A stretch of 64,000 nt of DNA from Bacillota bacterium (GTDB lineage: Bacteria > Bacillota > Clostridia > Acetivibrionales > DSM-1351), in NCBI GenBank assembly GCA_023409265.1, contig JAEYHZ010000014.1:248001-312000 (forward strand). Reading direction: 5' to 3'. This document shows, piece after piece, positions 31,877 through 39,317 of the stretch (positions within the stretch are counted from its first letter, which is position 1; every line of letters starts with the position of its first letter). Below the pieces are notes generated by a model, which had not been told where the DNA came from, did no database searches, and saw nothing but the letters and a program-made list of their open reading frames with translations. The position numbers and the translations under genes were made by a program.

Positions 31877-32852
31877 AAACATAAGAATCTTTAATTTTCA
31901 TAAGCATAACTTCTATTGCCAGCTGGAAGTTTGCGTTATATTCCAAACCTCTTTTGGCGCTCCAAACCGCGTTTATACATTTAAGAAGACCTGTAAGTTT
32001 TAAACCGGCATTATCAATAATCATATCTTTTTTATCAGAATTAATCAATATATTATAATTTGCAGTCTGATTATATATTATTATGTCCCTAAAAAATAGA
32101 AGCATTATTCTTAATATGAAGTCTATCTTGTCATTATTTTTTTCAAATAATTCATAGATTTTAAAAACATCGCCATCCTTCTCTTTAATAAGACGGTTTA
32201 CTATATGCAATACTTCATCCCGAAGTTCCAGGTATTCCGGCGACTCCACCAGTTCAAGGGCTGTTCCGATTACTCCGTCTGAATAGGAGACAATAAAATC
32301 CCATTCCGGCTTTCTTCTTCCGTGCCTTGCTTCAAGAACAGCCATTATTTCTTCTTTGACAAGTCTGTTGAATAAAACTCTTTGACATCTTGATCTGACA
32401 GTGGGGGTTACTGCTGCTCCTGATTGAACGGTAAGAATGAAAACTACATAGGACGGAGGCTCTTCCAGGGACTTTAACAACGCATTCTGAGCTTGGACTG
32501 TCATACTGTCTGCATCATTAATTATTATTATTTTATACTTTGAATAAAGAGGTCTGATAACCAACCCCTTTAGGACATTTCTTATATCATCTACGCTAAT
32601 GCTTTTTTCGGCAGAATATATTTCCTGGAAATCAGGATTTGAACCCTCGGAAAAAAGCTGGCAGGACTTGCATTCCCCACAGGCCAAGTGTTCCCTTTCA
32701 CACATCAGCATGGCAGCAAACGACAGTGCTGTCTCTCTTCTGCCTACTCCGTCAGGTCCTTCAAATATATATGCATGACCTACATTATCCTTTTTTATTG
32801 TTTCCTGTAAGCTGGCCAATATCTTCCGATGCCCTAACATTTTTAATACCAT
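31869..32852 (-). CDS. holB: DNA polymerase III delta-prime subunit
   Basis: A 327-residue AAA+ clamp-loader subunit. The N-terminal domain has HAYIFEGPDGVGRRETA (Walker A with Arg for the catalytic Lys, as expected for a non-hydrolysing delta-prime), the zinc module CEREHLACGECKSC, IIINDADSMTVQAQNALLKSLEEPP, and the SRCQ arginine region. The ATG at 32852 has AGGAGAGG. The order yaaR-holB-ricT is as in Bacillus. The stop codon lies inside a dispersed repeat, and a palindromic element separates it from yaaR. Confidence 0.93.
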   Translation of the reverse strand: MVLKMLGHRKILASLQETIKKDNVGHAYIFEGPDGVGRRETALSFAAMLMCEREHLACGECKSCQLFSEGSNPDFQEIYSAEKSISVDDIRNVLKGLVIRPLYSKYKIIIINDADSMTVQAQNALLKSLEEPPSYVVFILTVQSGAAVTPTVRSRCQRVLFNRLVKEEIMAVLEARHGRRKPEWDFIVSYSDGVIGTALELVESPEYLELRDEVLHIVNRLIKEKDGDVFKIYELFEKNNDKIDFILRIMLLFFRDIIIYNQTANYNILINSDKKDMIIDNAGLKLTGLLKCINAVWSAKRGLEYNANFQLAIEVMLMKIKDSYVWA

Positions 32853-32884
32853 TAGCCTCTCCTGCCCACAAAAATTAACATCTT

Positions 32885-33046
32885 AGAACCTGTTTAGTAT
32901 CTGCTTGTACTTGACATTTTGAGTGAATTTTGTGTCAGGCAAGGCAAATTTTTGCAGGAATAATTTGTTTATTCCAAAAAAATTTAACACAGCATGGCGC
33001 AAAATCCGCCAAAACGGCGAGTGCAATGGGATACTAAACAGGTTCT
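32885..33046. mobile_element. 162-bp palindromic MITE-like element (CCTGTTTAGTATC ends)
   Basis: Perfect 17-bp terminal inverted repeats: AGAACCTGTTTAGTATC (32885-32901) and its complement (33030-33046). The pairing goes on imperfectly toward the centre, making the whole element one long palindrome. Its reverse complement shares 29 of 30 terminal bases with the element at 47.03 kb. No coding capacity. No clear target duplication is visible. Confidence 0.8.
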
Positions 33047-33062
33047 TCAACAAACGCACCTA

Positions 33063-33120
33063 CTGTGAGCCAAGTAAGGCGTATATAGTACTACGCGTAA
33101 TCACTTATTCCGAATCACAG
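33063..33120 (-). other. Hairpin overlapping the yaaR stop codon
   Basis: Interrupted stems CTGTGA / TCACAG, AAGT / ACTT and GCGTA / TACGC. The outer arm contains the yaaR TGA. No T run follows. It may protect the 3' end or shape the operon mRNA. Confidence 0.5.
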
Positions 33121-33576
33121 CAGCAAATCCAAAATGAGTCCCCTGATATCATCAAGCTTTTTTAAAATGCTAAGGTTGTCCTGTTCGGATTTTAGAACTT
33201 CATTTGTAAGCTCAATAAGCTCTTCATTGACTTTTTTAATAATGGCATAAACTCTATGCCTGCCACGTCTATCCAAAAAATTCTTTTTTGTAAAGCTGTG
33301 TGAATGTGATACTGCCTCATCCAGAAACTCTGAAATCAGCTGTTTATAAACCTTCAGATCCCGGATATCGGCTTTCTTTTCCAGCTTTTTTCCCTGGCTC
33401 TGAATTTTATCTGCCAAAACTCTTATTCGTTCTTCATAGTTCTTAAATTCCATTTTTTTGAGCGAGGTTGAAAAAGCCGCCTCTCTCTCATTCCTTATAG
33501 TCCGTTCATCTCTGCCGGGTATGGCTTTGATGCTGGAAGGATTATTTGAAGTATCCTGTATTTTTATGGCGAACAC
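33115..33576 (-). CDS. yaaR: YaaR-family protein (DUF327)
   Basis: A 153-residue basic, helical protein of the YaaR family, recognised by ERIRVLADKIQSQGKKLEKKADIRDLKVYKQLISEFLDEAV and the C-terminal FTKKNFLDRRGRHRVYAIIKKVNEELIELTNEVL. The function is unknown; the gene travels with darA, tmk and holB in Firmicutes. The GTG start at 33576 lacks a good ribosome site (AGGAT is too close), so the true start could be elsewhere in the first 40 residues. Its stop codon lies in a hairpin. Confidence 0.88.
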   Translation of the reverse strand: MFAIKIQDTSNNPSSIKAIPGRDERTIRNEREAAFSTSLKKMEFKNYEERIRVLADKIQSQGKKLEKKADIRDLKVYKQLISEFLDEAVSHSHSFTKKNFLDRRGRHRVYAIIKKVNEELIELTNEVLKSEQDNLSILKKLDDIRGLILDLLL

Positions 33577-33668
33577 ATCCTAACTGTATTTAAACAATTG
33601 TTTAGTATATATTTCATCTTAGCTTGAACCTACCTAAAGAACAGTAGGTTCTTAGCAGAGTGTTCATT

Positions 33669-34007
33669 TTAAACCTTGTGGAATTTCTCAACATCAACAA
33701 CAAAGATTGTTGCTCCACCTACGGTTACTTCAACAGGATAAGGCATGTACATTCCATTCATGCCGTTCATGCCTCCCGGTGTTGCAGGAGTATTTATAAC
33801 CTGCTTTCTGCTTTTTGATTTCTTCTCTATTATGGCAATCACTTCATCCAGCTTTTCTTCTTCAACACCAACCAACAGTGTCGTATTTCCCGCTTTGAGG
33901 AAACCACCGGAAGAGCACATTTTTGTAACCCCAAAACCGTTTTTATTAAGTTCTTCCATGACCTTGTGTCCATCTTCATCATGAACAATAGCAAATACCA
34001 GTTTCAT
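33669..34007 (-). CDS. darA: Cyclic-di-AMP receptor DarA (YaaQ, PII-like)
   Basis: A 112-residue PII-like trimeric protein: MKLVFAIVHDEDGHKVMEEL, TKMCSSGGFLKAGNTTLLVGVEEEKLDEVI, a B-loop with NTPATPGGMNGMNG, and VTVGGATIFVVDVEKFHK at the end. DarA/PstA binds cyclic-di-AMP. A perfect AAAAGGAGG site precedes the ATG. It lies between tmk and yaaR as in Bacillus, with a 159-bp repeat between it and tmk. Confidence 0.95.
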   Translation of the reverse strand: MKLVFAIVHDEDGHKVMEELNKNGFGVTKMCSSGGFLKAGNTTLLVGVEEEKLDEVIAIIEKKSKSRKQVINTPATPGGMNGMNGMYMPYPVEVTVGGATIFVVDVEKFHKV

Positions 34008-34028
34008 AATAAAACCTCCTTTTTAATT

Positions 34029-34187
34029 CATTATTAAATAATAAATTCACCATTTTATGATGGCTATTTTGCGCCAATACGACCTTGTCGCCAGTTGCAA
34101 TAAAGCAATTATTTCGCCTTCCTCAGCCTTGTCTTGACAAATAATATCTCGCCTTAAAACGGAGTTTTATTGTTTAATCATGCCTAA
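34029..34187. repeat. 159-bp copy of the TTAGGCATGATTAAATAATAA repeat family
   Basis: Left end ATTAAATAATAAATTC, right end TTTAATCATGCCTAA. Inside, 34073-34113 matches the reverse complement of the 61.96-kb copy at 36 of 41 bases, and 34094-34131 matches the core of the 43.3-kb element (reverse complement) at 35 of 38. It fills the gap between darA and tmk, ending 10 bases from the tmk stop. Confidence 0.8.
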
Positions 34188-34197
34188 TATTAGATTT

Positions 34198-34818
34198 TCA
34201 AAACAACTCATCAATATATTCTTTAATTTGAGCTGATATATCATCAACTGAGTTAGCAGCGTCAATGGTTTTTATTCTGTCAGGATATAAAATGGAAAGC
34301 TTCTTATACCCGTCATATACGCGTTTATGAAAATCAAGTTTTTCCTGTTCAATTCTGTCAGCTCCAGTGGAATTGATTCTTCTCTTTATTGCCACCTCAG
34401 GATCTATATCCAGGAAAAAAGTAATATCAGGAACCATCCCGTTTATCGCAACTCTGTTAACATCAGCAATCATTTTGAGATCCATTTCTCTTCCGGCGCC
34501 CTGATACGCATAGCTTGAATCAACGAATCTGTCACAAATAACAATTTTACCGCTTTGTACTGCCGGCTGTATGACTTCTGCAACATGCTGGGCTCTGGAG
34601 GCTGCGTACAAAATCATCTCTGTCAGAGGAACTATTTCCTTATTTTCCGGATTCAATATAATATCTCTAATTATTTCACTTACCCTGGTGCCTCCCGGCT
34701 CTCTAGACAGTATCACTTCATAGCCCTTTTCCTTCATATAGGCTTCCAGCAGCTTGATTTGCGTAGTCTTACCCGAGCCGTCAGTACCTTCAAAAGTAAT
34801 AAATAAACCTGTTTGCAT
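34198..34818 (-). CDS. tmk: Thymidylate kinase
   Basis: A 206-residue P-loop kinase: FITFEGTDGSGKTTQIKLL (Walker A), LSREPGGTRVSEIIRDIIL (DRE-like ATP/TMP loop), CDRFVDSSYAYQGAGR, and the lid FFLDIDPEVAIKRR. It phosphorylates dTMP to dTDP. The start has AAAGGA. It is the first gene of the tmk-darA-yaaR-holB-ricT series; an extended -10 promoter lies at 34967-34975. Confidence 0.96.
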   Translation of the reverse strand: MQTGLFITFEGTDGSGKTTQIKLLEAYMKEKGYEVILSREPGGTRVSEIIRDIILNPENKEIVPLTEMILYAASRAQHVAEVIQPAVQSGKIVICDRFVDSSYAYQGAGREMDLKMIADVNRVAINGMVPDITFFLDIDPEVAIKRRINSTGADRIEQEKLDFHKRVYDGYKKLSILYPDRIKTIDAANSVDDISAQIKEYIDELF

Positions 34819-34966
34819 TTACTTGTATCCTTTCAAGCAATTTATCCTTTGCGTTTCATTACAGCAGGAATTTTTTTAATTGGTTCCTTGTTCAAGTATG
34901 CTCCGGCACTCTGAGTTCCAACCCGTAAAGTGGCTAAGTGGTGCGCAGCAGACGGAGGTTATTTCT

Positions 34967-34975
34967 ATTATAACA
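34967..34975 (-). promoter_or_regulatory. Extended -10 promoter upstream of tmk
   Basis: TGTTATAAT on the minus strand (TGnTATAAT), about 150 bases before the tmk ATG. No -35 is evident. The rest of 34819-35049 shows nothing I can name. Confidence 0.45.
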
Positions 34976-35049
34976 TAACATTAATTAATATCTGTATAAA
35001 TTCATACTTTTTGATGCATAACTCTGCAGGAATATTTTATTATAATCCT

Positions 35050-35075
35050 GATTTTATTATTTAATCTTGCCTTAA
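35050..35075. repeat. Repeat-family end at the decarboxylase stop
   Basis: On the minus strand it reads TTAAGGCAAGATTAAATAAT and continues AAAATC, close to the terminal sequence of the dispersed repeat. The decarboxylase TAA stop lies in its first bases. Only one end is recognisable, so this may be a remnant. Confidence 0.5.
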
Positions 35076-36637
35076 TCATTCCTTATTACCCTTATACTTT
35101 TATTATGGCCAATACCGTTGACCTTACCTCCGTAGCCCAGAATATCAGTAATATATTGTATGCAGGAAGCAGAAATTATTTCCCCTGGGTACAATAGAGG
35201 TATTCCCGGTGGATACGGTGTTATAATATCTGCACAAATTCTGCTGCTGCCTTGTTCCAAAGAAACCTGTTCCTTGGGAGCATAGTAAGCCTCCCAGGGC
35301 TTCAATGCAAATTGTCCCCCTTCCGGTGCCTCTCTGATTTCTTTCTCTATTCCATTGAATTCTCTCACTGCTGTCTTTTTATATTGTTCTCTTAATATCT
35401 TTCGAAGGTTATGACTTTTTGATATAACTGAATAATTCTCTATTAATGCTTCCTCTAATGCTTCCTCGTCCGGCTTCTCCGCGAGAGCCAGCTCCTTCAA
35501 CGCCTGCAGCAGTCTTTCCAGGCTTTCTCTTGAGTCAGAAACAGTGGTTATCATTACCAGGTTTTCGTAATCGGCCATTTCAACCTGTGTCCGATATTTC
35601 TCCCTTAGTATTCTATCAGCCTCATACCCACTTATCCCAAGCTTTCTGATATTAACCACCAGTCTGGTTGAGTCGTGTCCCACCGAGTCCTGTATAGTTT
35701 TTATACCCAAACTCCTGCCGGTCAAAACCGTGTATACGTTTGTTTTCTCCAGTTCCTCCCTAAACCAGGAATTGATGTCTATCAGGATATCCAGATTTGT
35801 CTTTCCCTCTTTCTCCATTAACTCTCTGGCTATATCAAGATAAGACATTATTATATAGGATGGGCTCGAGGTCTGCAGCAAGGAAAGAGTGGAAGCAAGC
35901 CTCTCCATATCCGCTCTGCCACCCTTCACATGCAAATACGCCCCCTGGGTGAGAGCAGGCAGTGTCTTATGCGCGCTCTGTATACATATATCTGCGCCGT
36001 ACTTCAGTGCAGACCCCGGCAGCCTGTCATTGAAGGCCAGATGTGCTCCATGTGCTTCGTCCACAATCAATACTTTACCGTAGGAGTGTACCAGGCTGCA
36101 TATTTTTTCTATATCACTGCATATACCGTAATAGTTTGGCCTGGTTATGAGCACGGCGGCCACATCGGGATTGGCGCGCAGTGCATTTTCTACAGCTTCC
36201 GGCCTTATCTCAGCAGAAATACCGAATTCCTCATTAAACTCCGGATAAACAAAAACCGGTTCTACGCCCGCGAGAATTAGTCCTGATGCTACAGCCCTAT
36301 GTGAATCCCGGCCCACAATAAGCTTTTGACCCCGGGCGCAGACACTCATAATAGCTGCCTGTATGCCACAGGTAGATCCATTGACAAGAAAAAAGGTCTT
36401 GTCGGCTCCAAATGCCTTTGCAGCTTGCTCCTGAGCTTCCTGAATTATGCCCTCAGGATGATGCAGATTGTCGGTGCCCTCCACCTCAGTGACATCAAGC
36501 TGCAGCAGGTCCTGCGCAAGTTCCTGCGGAACCCCGTTGCCCAGCTTGTGTCCCGGCATGTGAAAAATGTTTATGCTCTCTGCTGCGTACTTGCGCAGGT
36601 AATTATATATTGGTGTATTATGGTTAATTAGTTTCAC
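35072..36637 (-). CDS. Orn/Lys/Arg decarboxylase (YaaO-like)
   Basis: A 521-residue PLP-dependent fold-type I enzyme. It starts NHNTPIYNYLRKYAAESINIFHMPGHKLGNG, has LVNGSTCGIQAAIMSVC, IVDEAHGAHLAF, the Schiff-base lysine in CIQSAHKTLPALTQGAYLH, and the C-terminal AdiA-type domain (TPYPPGIPLLYPGE). It is of the short type without a response-regulator-like wing domain, like Bacillus YaaO/SpeA. The substrate (arginine, lysine or ornithine) cannot be told from sequence alone. The start is GTG at 36637 with a poor ribosome site; the conserved N-terminus supports it. It stands next to tmk as in Bacillus. Confidence 0.93.
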   Translation of the reverse strand: MKLINHNTPIYNYLRKYAAESINIFHMPGHKLGNGVPQELAQDLLQLDVTEVEGTDNLHHPEGIIQEAQEQAAKAFGADKTFFLVNGSTCGIQAAIMSVCARGQKLIVGRDSHRAVASGLILAGVEPVFVYPEFNEEFGISAEIRPEAVENALRANPDVAAVLITRPNYYGICSDIEKICSLVHSYGKVLIVDEAHGAHLAFNDRLPGSALKYGADICIQSAHKTLPALTQGAYLHVKGGRADMERLASTLSLLQTSSPSYIIMSYLDIARELMEKEGKTNLDILIDINSWFREELEKTNVYTVLTGRSLGIKTIQDSVGHDSTRLVVNIRKLGISGYEADRILREKYRTQVEMADYENLVMITTVSDSRESLERLLQALKELALAEKPDEEALEEALIENYSVISKSHNLRKILREQYKKTAVREFNGIEKEIREAPEGGQFALKPWEAYYAPKEQVSLEQGSSRICADIITPYPPGIPLLYPGEIISASCIQYITDILGYGGKVNGIGHNKSIRVIRND

Positions 36638-36736
36638 CTGCTTTACTTCATTTTCAGATTACCATTCCATTATTGGCTATAAAAATACACGCACTCCGTC
36701 TTCTACTACGAAAATTTTCCTCATGGCCACGGCGTA

Positions 36737-36788
36737 TTTGAAAAATCAATATGTTTGTCAAAATGACGGGGCATAGTGATTTTTCAAA
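36737..36788. other. Inverted repeat between the decarboxylase and the FAD oxidoreductase
   Basis: Arms TTTGAAAAATCA (36737-36748) and TGATTTTTCAAA (36777-36788) with 28 bases between; further complementarity (GTAT / ATAC) lies just outside. It is about 110 bases upstream of the FAD gene promoter and may end decarboxylase-region antisense transcripts or be a small repeat. Confidence 0.45.
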
Positions 36789-36895
36789 CATACCTTAATA
36801 TACATTTTAAGGTTGACAGAGTACGGGTGTCAACAATTGTGTAAGATGATTGACTTCTAACATACATTTACTATCTATTCTTGTTTGCAACCATA

Positions 36896-36924
36896 TTGAC
36901 AATTTCTGGTGTTTGTAATATTAT
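36896..36924 (+). promoter_or_regulatory. Promoter of the FAD oxidoreductase gene
   Basis: TTGACA (36896-36901), a 17-base spacer and TATTAT (36919-36924): a strong sigma-A type promoter about 95 bases before the start codon. Two palindromes follow immediately. Confidence 0.85.
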
Positions 36925-36929
36925 TTTAT

Positions 36930-36958
36930 TGAACATGTGTTCATTGAACTTATGTTCA
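36930..36958 (+). promoter_or_regulatory. Paired palindromic operators, probably for the TetR regulator
   Basis: TGAACATGTGTTCA (36930-36943) and TGAACTTATGTTCA (36945-36958), 15 bases apart, start six bases after the -10. The first has perfect 6-bp arms, the second 5 of 6. Placement over the transcription start fits repression. The TetR gene at 38651 is the obvious candidate ligand. Confidence 0.75.
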
Positions 36959-37022
36959 GTAATATTTATCTTTTATGAAGAGTAGGCATATATTTGCAAT
37001 TAATTGCTTGAGGAGGGGTAAC

Positions 37023-38477
37023 ATGGAAAAAAAGGTATTGATCATAGGAGCCGGTCTGGCAGGGCTAAGTACAGGTATTTATCTGCAAAAGCAGGGAATA
37101 GCGACAGAAATATTCGAGATCTCCGGTCAGGCTGGAGGAATGTGCATAGCCTGGGAGAGGCGGGGTTACAGATTTGACGGATGCATCCACTGGATGGTGG
37201 GCACAAAGGCCGGTACTCCCTTTTACAATTTATACCGTGAAGTTCACGCACTGGAGGAAGACACAGAAATATACAATGCCGAAAGTATCAAAACCGAGAT
37301 TGACGGAATAATATACGAAATTCCAATGACCTTGAAACCCTTTAAGGACTTTCTGTTATCCGTCTCTCCCGAAGACAGTTCCGGTATCGAAGCCTTCTGT
37401 AATGAAATTAAGACAATGATGGAAACAAAAATGCCAGCCGGGGCACCCTCGGGTATCAGAGAATTAGCGGATATTCTAAAAAACAGCAGGGGCTTTCTAA
37501 AGCTGGCAAGAAAATATATGGAAATGTATGTGCGTGATTATGTGGAAACTTTTCAAAATCCAACTTTGAAAGCACTTTTATATCACCTGATGCCTCCGCA
37601 GTACTCCTTTTTCGGACTAATAATGATGCTTGGTACCCGTATGGACGGTAATGCGGGTTATCCGTTTGGAGGTGCATATGATGTAATATCCCGCATGGAG
37701 AAATACTATAAGGAATTGGGGGGCAATATTCATTTTTCGTCCAAAGTGGATAAGATTGTATTAAAAGACGGAAAGGCCGCAGCTCTGGAATCCAGGGGGC
37801 AGCTTTACCCGGCAGACGCCATAGTGGCAGCCTGTGATATGTATGATGTCCTCAAGAATATGCTGTACAGCAGGTTTACCCATAAACAGCTGGATCCGCT
37901 GCTTGAATCGGCTGAGCTCTTTCCTCCCATAACGGTAGTGTCCTTTGGACTCAATAAAAAGTTCAATCTACCATTTTCACATAACTTTGAGTACCCGGAG
38001 GGAATCAAAATTGATTCCGAAAGAGTTTCCCATTTCCTAAGTGTCCGTTCCTTTGAATTTGATTCGTCCTCTGCCCCTGAGAACTGCAGCAGTATTATGG
38101 TCATGCTGGATTCCACACTTGAATACTGGCAGTCTTTGCGCAGAGACCACCCCGAAGAATACCGCACAAGGAAGGAGGAACTGGCCCGGGAAGTAGTTTC
38201 AGCCCTTGACAAACGCATCCCAGGCTTTAAAGAAGCCGTGGCAGTAACCGATGTAGCCACTCCTGCCACCTATATCCGGTATGCAAATTTGTATAAGGGT
38301 TCCTGGGAAGGCTTTGCGCCCACCCCTTCATCTTTGAAAGTAAACATAAAGAATAAAATTGATGGTATTAAAGGTCTCTATTTGTGCGGACAGTGGACCA
38401 CTGTGGGCGGAGGCATTTGTTCAGCGGTGCAAAGCGGCAAGGAGGCTGCAAAGGCGGTGGCAAGGCAACTTGGCTAA
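37023..38477 (+). CDS. FAD-dependent phytoene-desaturase/retinol-saturase-type oxidoreductase
   Basis: A 484-residue flavoprotein. The dinucleotide-binding motif is VLIIGAGLAGLSTGIYLQKQG with Glu at the end of the second strand. A second FAD element is near GGNIHFSSKVDKIV, and the C-terminal FAD motif GIKGLYLCGQWTTVGGGICSAVQSG is characteristic of the CrtI/RetSat family. The substrate is probably a hydrophobic polyene or lipid, but no carotenoid genes are nearby. The ATG at 37023 has GAGGAGGGG; the frame opens 16 codons earlier. It is controlled by a strong promoter covered by two palindromes, and a TetR gene follows. Confidence 0.85.
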   Translation: MEKKVLIIGAGLAGLSTGIYLQKQGIATEIFEISGQAGGMCIAWERRGYRFDGCIHWMVGTKAGTPFYNLYREVHALEEDTEIYNAESIKTEIDGIIYEIPMTLKPFKDFLLSVSPEDSSGIEAFCNEIKTMMETKMPAGAPSGIRELADILKNSRGFLKLARKYMEMYVRDYVETFQNPTLKALLYHLMPPQYSFFGLIMMLGTRMDGNAGYPFGGAYDVISRMEKYYKELGGNIHFSSKVDKIVLKDGKAAALESRGQLYPADAIVAACDMYDVLKNMLYSRFTHKQLDPLLESAELFPPITVVSFGLNKKFNLPFSHNFEYPEGIKIDSERVSHFLSVRSFEFDSSSAPENCSSIMVMLDSTLEYWQSLRRDHPEEYRTRKEELAREVVSALDKRIPGFKEAVAVTDVATPATYIRYANLYKGSWEGFAPTPSSLKVNIKNKIDGIKGLYLCGQWTTVGGGICSAVQSGKEAAKAVARQLG

Positions 38478-38650
38478 TACATATAAATAGCCGGCAGAGA
38501 GTTATTCACCTTAAGTTATGGCATTAAAGAAGCCCTAGCGCTATAATATTAAGAAACAACATCTGCTCCTTTGTTCGCCTTATAGCGGATAAGGAGTGAA
38601 TTAATTTCATAAATTTTTTGTGGCCGCTATGTGGCTCCATGGAGGTTAAT

Positions 38651-39232
38651 ATGAACAAAAGAGAACAGCAGCGTCACGATCGAAGAGAACAAATACTTAA
38701 ATGCAGCCTTGACATGATTATAAGCCGGGGATATGAAGCAACCACGATCAGAGATATAGCAAAAAAGTTGAATATCAGTACAGGCTTGTTCTTTAACTAT
38801 TTTGAATCCAAGGAAAGAGTTTACGAAGAATTGATTAAAATCGGTGTGACAGGCCCCCAAAGTGTGATACATTTTTTAAAGGATGATACTTTAACCCCCA
38901 TAGAATGCTTTGAAAAAATTACCCAAGAAATTTTTATAGCCTTAAAATGTGATTCCATAACGGCAAAAATGTTTACTCTCATGTCCAGAGCCATGAACTC
39001 TGAGGGTATTCCTGAAAGCATTAAAGAGTTATTAGACAAATTCGACGCCATGACTCCCGTTCTGCCCTCTATTGAAAAGGGGCAGAAGCTAGGTCAGATA
39101 AAGCCAGGTAATCCGGTGGCACTTGCTGTGGCTTATTGGGGTGCGGTGCAGGGCGTGGCTGAATGTGTTGTGCTTCATCCTGATCTTCCAATGCCTGAAA
39201 GTTCCTGGATAGTGGACATTCTGAGAGTATAG
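38651..39232 (+). CDS. TetR-family transcriptional repressor
   Basis: 193 residues. The N-terminal helix-turn-helix is clear: RREQILKCSLDMIISRGYEATTIRDIAKKLNISTGLFFNYFESKE. The C-terminal ligand domain is variable, with FEKITQEIFIALKCDSITAKMF. The ATG at 38651 has GGAGG five bases upstream; the frame opens 11 codons earlier. It lies 173 bases downstream of the FAD oxidoreductase, same strand. The palindromes at the FAD promoter are its likely operators, so the FAD enzyme would be induced by a small hydrophobic effector. Confidence 0.93.
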   Translation: MNKREQQRHDRREQILKCSLDMIISRGYEATTIRDIAKKLNISTGLFFNYFESKERVYEELIKIGVTGPQSVIHFLKDDTLTPIECFEKITQEIFIALKCDSITAKMFTLMSRAMNSEGIPESIKELLDKFDAMTPVLPSIEKGQKLGQIKPGNPVALAVAYWGAVQGVAECVVLHPDLPMPESSWIVDILRV

Positions 39233-39273
39233 ACAGGGTATAACGTTTCTGATAGCAGCATTTACGCAAGGCC

Positions 39274-39307
39274 AAAAAAGGTTCCCGCTTATGTGCAGGA
39301 ACCTTTT
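39274..39307. terminator. Bidirectional terminator between tetR and the lipoprotein gene
   Basis: Arms AAAAGGTTCC / GGAACCTTTT around a 12-base loop, between two convergent genes. Both sides give T runs. Confidence 0.85.
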
Positions 39308-39317
39308 CTAAATTAAA

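Noticed and set aside
31869..32852. holB as inactive because Walker A lysine is replaced
   Set aside because: Delta-prime subunits normally do not hydrolyse ATP, and the altered loop is expected.
34905..34960. Weak resemblance of TATGCTCCGGCACT... to the 16.8-kb hairpin unit
   Set aside because: Only scattered matches outside the first 14 bases; cannot be told from chance.
36808..36835. TTTAAGGTTGACAGAGTAC-like motif shared with 51526-51549 (about 20 of 24 bases)
   Set aside because: A match of this quality is expected many times by chance among all pairs in 64 kb; no further shared structure was found.
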